Origin: Phycisphaeraceae bacterium
GTDB taxonomy: Bacteria; Planctomycetota; Phycisphaerae; Phycisphaerales; UBA1924
Length of the DNA: 64,000 nucleotides
Assembly: GCA_019636565.1 (NCBI GenBank)
Contig: JAHBXG010000010.1
Span: forward strand, 1-64,000
Direction of reading: 5' to 3'
The position numbers and the translations under genes are program-made. Positions 7,541 through 13,489 of the stretch are shown piece after piece (positions within the stretch are counted from its first letter, which is position 1; every line of letters begins with the position of its first letter). The notes under the pieces are model-generated. The model had not been told where the DNA came from and did not search any database. It was given only the letters and a program-made list of their open reading frames with translations.

Positions 7541-9307
7541 TCACCCCGCATACCTCTCACAGCGCAAGCGACTCTGCAAATCCAGGTTCAGCACCATGTA
7601 CCGCAGCGCATCCACCGCGTGATCGCTCCCGTCTTTCACCGGCTCCAAATCCTCCGGCCTGTCCACGCGATAGTGGTACTTCGTCAGCGCCTCGATCAAT
7701 CCGCGGCACCTCACATGCACAAACAGCCGCACCGGGCCTTCTGCCGGCGCGAGCCGCGCCCGAATCAGGTGCAGCCCGCTCCCGATCCCCAGCGATCTCG
7801 TGTGCACATCCAGCCCCGATTCCCTGTACACATCCGCATCGCGCACGCCCGTCTGCCCGTTCACCTGCCTGCCCGCGGGATCAACCCCGACAAAGTCGGG
7901 CAGTTTCCAACCGCGCCCGTTCCCCTTGAAGATCGCCTCGACATGCTCCCGCGTCGTTGCGCGTTCGAGGATGCGCTCGTCCAGAATGCGCAGCACCCGC
8001 GTGTGCGCCTCGACCGCGCCCCACAGAATGACCGTCGGCGCACGAAACCCAAAGTCGATCCCGCACACCCACAGTTCGCCGCACGATCTGCGTTCCTGTT
8101 CCCGCCTCGCGAGCACCAATGCCGCGGCCTGCTCATTCACGCCGCCGGATGTGGCGCCGGCTTTCCGGGCGGTGTTCCGCTCTTCATTCGTCAACGCCCG
8201 ACCCTTGTCATCCTCGCGGAACAGTTCCTCGTCCGCCCAATCCCGGAACACGTGCTTCCTGGGATCAAACTCCGGAAACACCGTGTCGGCGCGGCTGGGC
8301 TCCAAACACAGCATCTCGGTGTTCCACACCGGCAGGCTCACCCGCCGCTTCATCCGCACTGCATCATCGATGGAGAGGTGGCCGACGCTGGCAGCGTCGC
8401 TTGCCGAACGAGCCGCGAGCGAAGCGACCGGCGCAGAGGCGGGTGCATCGCCCCCGGTCTTCACTCCGCAATCCGACTTCCGCACGCCACACTCGTCTTC
8501 TCCCTCTGCCTCTTTGCCACTCTGCCCCTTTGCCCCTTCTGCATTTCGCTTCGCCTTTCCCCTGCACTCCGTCCACAATTCACACTCCCCGCATTCCCGC
8601 GTCTCCTCGCATTCCGCCAGCACATCGACAACGCCCCACTTGAACACCCGGCGCGTGTTGTCCTTCACCAGCCGGCTCATCAGGCCGAAGGGCACGTGCA
8701 TCGTGCTCAGGCATTCGATGCTTCCGGCGATCTCGGTCGGGCCCACGCCGGGAATGTCGATCGTCTTCGACACCGTCGCCAGCATCGCGGCATCGAGCAC
8801 ATCTTCCTTGAACAGTTCCGCCTCGTCGCAGCGCAGCGTCTGCACGCGCGTGCCCCGCACCGCCGTGTGCGATTGCGCGAGCAACTCAACGACCGATCCG
8901 TTCTTGAGCGCGAGGCGCGATTCGCCGATGCGCCCCTCGATGAGATCGGCCAGCGGCTCCTTCGCGAACAGCCGGCGCAGGTGCGCGTGCATGCGCCGGG
9001 ATTGATCGAGACTGCCCCCGAGAATGCGGATCTCGATCCCGGGCTTGAAAGCAAGATCGAGCGCCGTCGCGACCGCGCCGAGAAAAGTCTTGCCCCCGCC
9101 CCGCGAGGCCCAGACAACCGAGTCGAGCGCCCGCGCCGGCTTCGCCAGCCCGAACACGCCAAACCCGCCCCGCCCCTGGAAAAAGGCGTGCACGAGATAT
9201 TCAAACGGCGCCTGATGCCCCTCGATCAGCGCACGCGACGCGACCGAGAGATTGAGGTGCTGGTGCAAAAACGCGGACAACTGCAACGGATTCAAAGGAG
9301 TTTGCAT
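7541..9307 (-). CDS. Phage terminase large subunit-like protein (588 aa)
   Basis: Terminase large subunits package phage DNA using an N-terminal ATPase and a C-terminal nuclease. Walker A is ASRGGGKT (67-74) and the Walker B region is TLRCDEAE (157-164). A four-Cys cluster lies at C233, C239, C242 and C248. The RNase H-like nuclease shows GIDFG (D418), GVDPAG (D476) and DGSDHAVDALRY (559-570). The ATG at 9307 has AGGA about 10 nt upstream; the open frame runs 48 codons further but that part is simple repeat. Residues about 252-308 look like an in-frame repeat insertion between the two domains. Direct repeats flank the gene, and no portal or capsid gene follows. Confidence 0.9.
   Translation of the reverse strand: MQTPLNPLQLSAFLHQHLNLSVASRALIEGHQAPFEYLVHAFFQGRGGFGVFGLAKPARALDSVVWASRGGGKTFLGAVATALDLAFKPGIEIRILGGSLDQSRRMHAHLRRLFAKEPLADLIEGRIGESRLALKNGSVVELLAQSHTAVRGTRVQTLRCDEAELFKEDVLDAAMLATVSKTIDIPGVGPTEIAGSIECLSTMHVPFGLMSRLVKDNTRRVFKWGVVDVLAECEETRECGECELWTECRGKAKRNAEGAKGQSGKEAEGEDECGVRKSDCGVKTGGDAPASAPVASLAARSASDAASVGHLSIDDAVRMKRRVSLPVWNTEMLCLEPSRADTVFPEFDPRKHVFRDWADEELFREDDKGRALTNEERNTARKAGATSGGVNEQAAALVLARREQERRSCGELWVCGIDFGFRAPTVILWGAVEAHTRVLRILDERILERATTREHVEAIFKGNGRGWKLPDFVGVDPAGRQVNGQTGVRDADVYRESGLDVHTRSLGIGSGLHLIRARLAPAEGPVRLFVHVRCRGLIEALTKYHYRVDRPEDLEPVKDGSDHAVDALRYMVLNLDLQSRLRCERYAG
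8384..8554. repeat. Repeat-derived insertion inside the terminase coding sequence
   Basis: This part of the gene encodes a low-complexity stretch (about residues 252-308, starting RNAEGAKGQSGKEAEGE). It contains CTGCCCCTTTGCCCC-type simple repeat as at 4700-4740, and a variant of the AACGAGCC..GAGCGAAG REP-like element at about 8407-8432. Both types are otherwise intergenic here. The reading frame is kept. Confidence 0.6.
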
Positions 9308-9515
9308 GGGTAGATCCTGAAGAAGAAGAAGAGGCTTATCACGAAGAGCACGAAGAAGAAGCAGAAGGGAGAGTCTGTGTGTGTGATCGCGCGAGAAGGA
9401 ACGAACCGGACGCGAATGGCGCCGTCCGCATCCGAGCGCCGACACCCTCACGCAACGAGCCCGTAACCCCCTCGAGACGCCGTGAAGGGCACCTTGGCGC
9501 TGATCACGCCCCGAC

Positions 9516-9715
9516 CATCAAAACTCCGGAATCACCTCCTTTCAATCAACCGAACTTCTTGACGCCTTTCCGCTCCGCCCGCAACAGCGCCCGTCACTTC
9601 GTTCCGGGCTCGTCAGGCACGCACCCGCGCTTCTCGACGCCCGCGCCGAACTTCACGCATCATCCGCTCCGCGCCACTCCGCAAACTCCGCCACTCCGCG
9701 TTCTCCGCGTTCTCT
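9516..9715. repeat. Terminase-flanking repeat, right copy
   Basis: Second copy of the unit at 7300-7520. It holds GGAATCACCTCCTTTC at 9528-9543, the REP-like GTCACTTCGTTCCGGGCTCG near 9590, and the CTCCGCGCCACTCCGC simple repeat. It overlaps the 3' end of the GNAT gene by about 55 bp, so the last ~17 residues of that protein are encoded by repeat. The rest of 9308-9659 carries a CACGAAGAGCACGAAG simple repeat near 9338 and no gene. Confidence 0.75.
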
Positions 9716-10481
9716 CCTCTGCTCCGTTCGCCCGAACCCGCTCGCTCACCCACACCCTTCCACCGTCGCCAATCGATACAACCGCCCTTGCCGCACTCGG
9801 CGCCAACCTCTCCACGGCGCCGGCGCATCGCAACACCTTCCGCGTCCCTCCCGCGGCATTCGCCCACACGCGAATCGCCTTCACAAACCCCTCGTTGCCC
9901 ACAAGTTTCTGAACCACACGTTCATCCGCGAGCGACTCCGGCGCGATCCGCATCCGATTCAACGCCTTCGCCAGCGCAACATCTCGCGCAATTGCCTCAC
10001 ACTCGACCCCCCGCATCCCCGCCCGCTCAAAGCAGCGGCACAAATCCCCCATCGCCGCGACCACTTCCGTGCGCACCGTCAAAGGCCGGCGTAAATACGC
10101 ACGCACCAGAGCCGTCGCGATCCCCATCCCGCGAAACCGGGGCGGCACCACCACGCGCGAAATCCGGCGCACCGTCGCATTCAGCAGCAGCGCCCGCTCT
10201 CGCTTGTCGGCGATCTCAAACACCCCCGGCCACGCCCGCGCACGCCAGCGATCGTTCAACGTCGGATGACTGACCGTGAGAACACCAACGAGCATCGGCT
10301 TGGAATCGGACTCCTCGGTCCTCTTGGACCCCTCGATTCCATTCCCAACTTCCAACCACGCCCCCAGAACGCGGCAGACCCGCGCCGGCATCCCCGGCGC
10401 GTAATGCCGCGCAAGCAGCCCGCGCGCCTCCGCCATCGAGCACGCACCAATACGAAGCACCGTCGGACAGGCAGTCATCAT
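9660..10481 (-). CDS. GNAT-fold acetyltransferase-like protein (273 aa)
   Basis: The acetyl-CoA loop of the GNAT fold is visible as VVVPPRFRGMGIATALV (about 110-126, with R/Q-x-x-G-x-G as RFRGMG). Downstream, AMGDLCRCFERAGM (about 143-156) has the form seen in the acetyltransferase half of the archaeal/phage ABC-ATPase-acetyltransferase fusion COG2401. Here the ATPase half is the next gene upstream (10796-11491), so the pair looks like a split version. The substrate is unknown. A double ATG at 10476-10481 opens the domain; a longer frame to 10643 begins in repeat sequence. The C-terminal tail is encoded by the terminase-flanking repeat. Confidence 0.75.
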   Translation of the reverse strand: MMTACPTVLRIGACSMAEARGLLARHYAPGMPARVCRVLGAWLEVGNGIEGSKRTEESDSKPMLVGVLTVSHPTLNDRWRARAWPGVFEIADKRERALLLNATVRRISRVVVPPRFRGMGIATALVRAYLRRPLTVRTEVVAAMGDLCRCFERAGMRGVECEAIARDVALAKALNRMRIAPESLADERVVQKLVGNEGFVKAIRVWANAAGGTRKVLRCAGAVERLAPSAARAVVSIGDGGRVWVSERVRANGAEERTRRTRSGGVCGVARSG

Positions 10482-10795
10482 GAGTAGTCCTTTGTAGAAG
10501 AAGTTGAGTTCCGAAGAAGGGCAGCAAGAGAACGCGGAGATCGCAGAGGGAGCGGAGTTGCGCGGAGAAGAAGCGGTGAGGGGAGATACGAACGTGCGGA
10601 GCGTGAGAGAGCGAACCTGTGTGGAGAGGGGAACCGTGATCACGCCCGCTGGTCGATCGAGAGCGGCGGGAGGCGGATCTCAGATTTCAGAATGTGCATT
10701 TCCGACCACACGCCGTCGCCCGACTGTTCTCCACATCGCCCCCACTCCTCTCTCTCCGCGATTCTCCGCGCCCTCCGCGTTCGCTCTCGTTTCGA
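10482..10795. other. Intergenic gap with CGCGGAG-type simple repeats
   Basis: No gene is supported. Bases about 10529-10575 and 10750-10790 are built of GAACGCGGAG / CTCCGCGCCCTCCGCG motifs, the same simple-repeat family as in the terminase-flanking units but in opposite orientations. Confidence 0.45.
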
Positions 10796-11491
10796 TCACA
10801 TCCGCACGCACACATCCGCACCCAGGTGCGCCTCAACATCCGCGTGTGCCGTCGCCACGATCACGCGTAACTCCGGTGCCAGTTCACGTGCCGCGTGCCG
10901 GAACGATCGCGCGACCGCGAACGCCGTCTCGCGATCCAGCGTCGTCAGGAATTCGTCGATGAGCAGCCACCCCGGCCCCTTCATCTGAAGCGCGAGCGAC
11001 CTGGCCAGCGTGAACCGCGCCCGTTCCCCCACCGACAACTCGCGCACCGTGCGCCCCAGCACGAACGGATCGGCCAGGCCGGCCGCGCCGAGCAGCCGCA
11101 GCGCACGATCCAAAGGCAGCGGGATCAGATCGATCACCGAAGCGATCCCCCGGTCGGGTCTATATATAGATCCAAGATCCCGAAGCCGCACCCCCCCATC
11201 CCCACCCCCACGCTTACCCCCACCCCCACCCGCTTCGCGAAGTTTCTCCCGCAGCGAGCGGAGCAATCGCGATTTCCCGCTCCCGCTCGCGCCCGTCACC
11301 AAAGCAAACCCGCCCGGGGCAAGTCCGAGCAGAACATCAAGATCGCGCGGGCTCGGCCGCGCCGATGCACCACGCGAAACGCCAATCCCGAATCGGCAGC
11401 ACGCCCGCAGCAGCCGGCGCGAAGGGGCCCGCCCGTCGAGCGCGATCCGCTTCGGGCCCGTGCTCGCACAAGAAAGAGAAGATTCAGACAT
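10796..11491 (-). CDS. ABC-type ATPase, stand-alone (231 aa)
   Basis: All ABC nucleotide-binding motifs are present: Walker A GASGSGKS (67-74), signature LSVGERARF (152-160), Walker B WLLIDE (175-180) and switch His H216 (ATAHAD). There is no membrane partner in sight, so a transporter role is unlikely. The family resemblance is to the ATPase half of COG2401, whose acetyltransferase half would be the next gene. GGAGG lies 6 nt before the ATG at 11491, the best ribosome binding site in the cassette. Residues about 87-100 are a Gly-rich insertion (GGGGGKRGGGDGG) after the Walker A helix, encoded by runs of G, which breaks the normal compact core. Confidence 0.85.
   Translation of the reverse strand: MSESSLSCASTGPKRIALDGRAPSRRLLRACCRFGIGVSRGASARPSPRDLDVLLGLAPGGFALVTGASGSGKSRLLRSLREKLREAGGGGGKRGGGDGGVRLRDLGSIYRPDRGIASVIDLIPLPLDRALRLLGAAGLADPFVLGRTVRELSVGERARFTLARSLALQMKGPGWLLIDEFLTTLDRETAFAVARSFRHAARELAPELRVIVATAHADVEAHLGADVCVRM
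11191..11230 (-). other. G-rich tract with quadruplex potential in the ATPase gene
   Basis: On the coding strand this is a series of at least six runs of three to seven G separated by one to six bases (for example GGGTGGGGGTGGGGG). It fits the usual G-quadruplex pattern. It encodes the Gly-rich insertion of the ATPase. Confidence 0.7.
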
Positions 11492-11566
11492 GACCAGCCT
11501 CCGAAGTGTGTGTAGAAAAAGAAGAGTGCAACGCGCCCGAGTCGGGGCGTGCGAGAAAGCCGTCCA

Positions 11567-12196
11567 TCACCCGGCGCGTGACTTGGTCCCCGCCATTGCC
11601 GTCGCCTGTGCCATCGCCTCGGCCTGTAGCGCGATGATGTCGCGCTGGCGTGTGACTTGCTGACGCGAAAGCCCCAGCACCCGCGCGACCTCGCGCACCG
11701 GCACGCCGCTGACAAAGATCGCCCGCCCGATCAGCAGTTGCAGGCTTTCCGCATCGAGCGCCGCTTGATCTTGCGGGGGCGGCCATTCGGGCGACCAGTT
11801 GGGTGGCACATTTCGCACCGCGAGCAACATCGCGACATGCCGGTACGTGGGCGAGAGCACCCGCGCAACGATGCGGTTCAGGCGTCGGTGCAGCACCCAG
11901 CGCGGTGCGACGCCGGTCGCCGCGAGTTCGGTCAGGGGCCGCTGGCTCCGGTAGACCCAACTCAGCAACGCGAGATCGGCCTGGGGCAGCCATCGCGCGT
12001 GCTCGGTCACGCGCGAGGCAAACTCGCGCGAAAGTGCCTCGCGCCGACGCCGGTCCAGATCCGGCTTGACCACGCGCCGCTTCACCCGGCGCCGGGGTGC
12101 TTCCGCCAGCAGCAGCCGCAGCGGCCGCAGCGGCTGGGCCCGACCCGCCGAAACCCCGGAAACCGGGCACGTACCTGTTGACACGTCAGTAAACAT
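11567..12196 (-). CDS. Helix-turn-helix DNA-binding protein (209 aa), first gene of the leftward row
   Basis: The N-terminus is Arg-rich. Residues about 155-185 contain a clear helix-turn-helix, SGVPVREVARVLGLSRQQVTRQRDII. An earlier helical stretch around ADLALLSWVYRSQRPLTELAATG resembles sigma region 2 or 4 folds. It could be a regulator, a sigma-like factor or a terminase small subunit; the position ahead of a terminase row fits the last, but no diagnostic motif settles it. The first ATG (12196) lies inside an inverted repeat and only a few bases after a TATACT box, so translation may be leaderless or begin at a later GTG. It diverges from the S24 repressor. Confidence 0.65.
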   Translation of the reverse strand: MFTDVSTGTCPVSGVSAGRAQPLRPLRLLLAEAPRRRVKRRVVKPDLDRRRREALSREFASRVTEHARWLPQADLALLSWVYRSQRPLTELAATGVAPRWVLHRRLNRIVARVLSPTYRHVAMLLAVRNVPPNWSPEWPPPQDQAALDAESLQLLIGRAIFVSGVPVREVARVLGLSRQQVTRQRDIIALQAEAMAQATAMAGTKSRAG

Positions 12197-12210
12197 GCAG
12201 TATAGTTTAC
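12189..12210. promoter_or_regulatory. Candidate operator: GTAAAC-N10-GTTTAC
   Basis: A perfect 6-bp inverted repeat with a 10-bp spacer lies between the divergent HTH and repressor genes and covers the first ATG of the HTH gene. On the leftward strand a TATACT box falls between the arms. This is the expected place for the adjacent S24 repressor to bind. Confidence 0.5.
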
Positions 12211-12244
12211 CACAACAGGAACCGACCGGAAAGCGGATTTAGGC

Positions 12245-12272
12245 TTGTCGTACGAATTTTGTTTGGTATTCT
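12245..12272 (+). promoter_or_regulatory. Sigma70-like promoter of the repressor gene
   Basis: TTGTCG (12245-12250), a 16-bp spacer and TATTCT (12267-12272) lie about 70 bp ahead of the repressor ATG in an unusually AT-rich patch. Confidence 0.5.
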
Positions 12273-12341
12273 ACCAGATTCCGTCGGGCCAAGCGCGTGG
12301 AAGCGCGTTTGGCCCATAAAAAACCCGCATCGGGAGCCTCC

Positions 12342-13379
12342 ATGGCCAGAAAAAAGTCCGGCACCAAGCACGCGGGGGTGATCCCTCTCAATAAGAAGGG
12401 CGAACCCAAGGTCGCCCCCCGTTACGGCCCCCGCTCTTCCAAGGGCTCAAAGCCCAGCGCCGAGGCCGTCATGGATTCCGGCGGCATGTACTGGGGAACC
12501 CGCCTCCGCAAACTGCGCTTGGCGCGCAACCTGACCTTGGAGCAACTCGCCGATGCCGCGGGCTGCACCAAGGGGTACCTCTCCGTCATCGAGAACGCGC
12601 TGCGCGAAGTGCCAAGCGATTCGATGATCGCGTCGCTCGAAAAAGCGCTCGGCGTCCCCGAGGGCGAACTGGCCCGCGCCGCCGACTGGGAGCGCACCCC
12701 CGCGCACTTCCGAAGAGAAGTGATGCTCCTGGCCGCGCGCGAAGCGGCGCAGCGCGAGCGCGAAAAGAAACTCTCAACCCTCCTGGCCGCCAGCGGCATC
12801 GACGAAAACGGAAAACTCCGCGGCGCCCTCGACGAGGCCTACCGCTCCGGCGAACTCCACCGCCTCATGGGCTCGCGCCAAGACCACGCCCCCCCACGCC
12901 AAGACCCCGCTTCCCCCAACACAACAACCGCCCCCGCCCCCCTCTCCCGCTTCCTAGCCAGAGAGGTTCCACTTATAAATTCCGTGCAAGCGGGTTACCC
13001 GGTTGAATTTACGGATCTGTCTTTTCCGCCTCGGGTGGCGGATGAGTATGTCCGGTGTCCAGACATCGACGATGCGGACGCATTTGCGGCGCGGGTGGTT
13101 GGGGAGTCGATGATGCCGGAGTACAAGGAGGGGGACATTGTGGTGTTCAGTCCGGCGCGGCAGGTGAAGGGGGGGATGGATTGCTTTGTTCGCCTGGAGC
13201 CGGATGGGGAGACGACTTTCAAACGGGTGTTCTTTGAGACGGGGGGGCCGAACGGGGAGAAGACGGGAGAGGAGCGGATTCGGTTGCAGCCTTTGAATCC
13301 GGCGTTTTCGGCGACGGTGGTGGATCGGGAAAAGGTGGGCGGGTTGTACGCGGCGGTGAGCGTGATCAAGAAGTTGTGA
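12342..13379 (+). CDS. XRE/S24 self-cleaving transcriptional repressor (345 aa)
   Basis: This is a phage CI/LexA-type repressor. A basic tail (1-45) precedes an XRE helix-turn-helix (about 53-109, LRKLRLARNLTLEQLADAAG...GYLSVIENALREVPS). A linker ending in a Pro/Thr-rich stretch leads to an S24 peptidase domain (about 208-345). The Ala-Gly cleavage site is A217-G218 (SVQAGYP), the nucleophile S256 (GESMMPEYKEGDIVVF) and the base K294 (TTFKRVFFE), so RecA-stimulated self-cleavage is expected. GGGAG precedes the ATG at 12342; an in-frame GTG at 12297 would add 15 residues. It likely controls the divergent leftward row. A degenerate copy of its last codons lies at 19354-19410. Confidence 0.9.
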   Translation: MARKKSGTKHAGVIPLNKKGEPKVAPRYGPRSSKGSKPSAEAVMDSGGMYWGTRLRKLRLARNLTLEQLADAAGCTKGYLSVIENALREVPSDSMIASLEKALGVPEGELARAADWERTPAHFRREVMLLAAREAAQREREKKLSTLLAASGIDENGKLRGALDEAYRSGELHRLMGSRQDHAPPRQDPASPNTTTAPAPLSRFLAREVPLINSVQAGYPVEFTDLSFPPRVADEYVRCPDIDDADAFAARVVGESMMPEYKEGDIVVFSPARQVKGGMDCFVRLEPDGETTFKRVFFETGGPNGEKTGEERIRLQPLNPAFSATVVDREKVGGLYAAVSVIKKL

Positions 13380-13433
13380 GAAATCGTGCATCGCGGCGGC
13401 ATCCGATCGGACGGTTACGCTTGGAAAAAAAGA

Positions 13434-13461
13434 TTGACGAGGATCCGGCTGCTGATAGTCT
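13434..13461 (+). promoter_or_regulatory. Promoter-like element before the first dockerin gene
   Basis: TTGACG (13434-13439), 16-bp spacer, TAGTCT (13456-13461), preceded by a run of A. The same layout stands before several following genes. GGAGAG at about 13477-13482 serves as ribosome binding site. Confidence 0.5.
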
Positions 13462-13489
13462 GGATAGACCTATTGCGGAGAGATTCTTC

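Noticed and set aside
6519..13379. Complete prophage
   Set aside because: Terminase and repressor are present but no portal, capsid, tail, lysis or integrase gene is visible on either side, and no attachment-site repeat was found.
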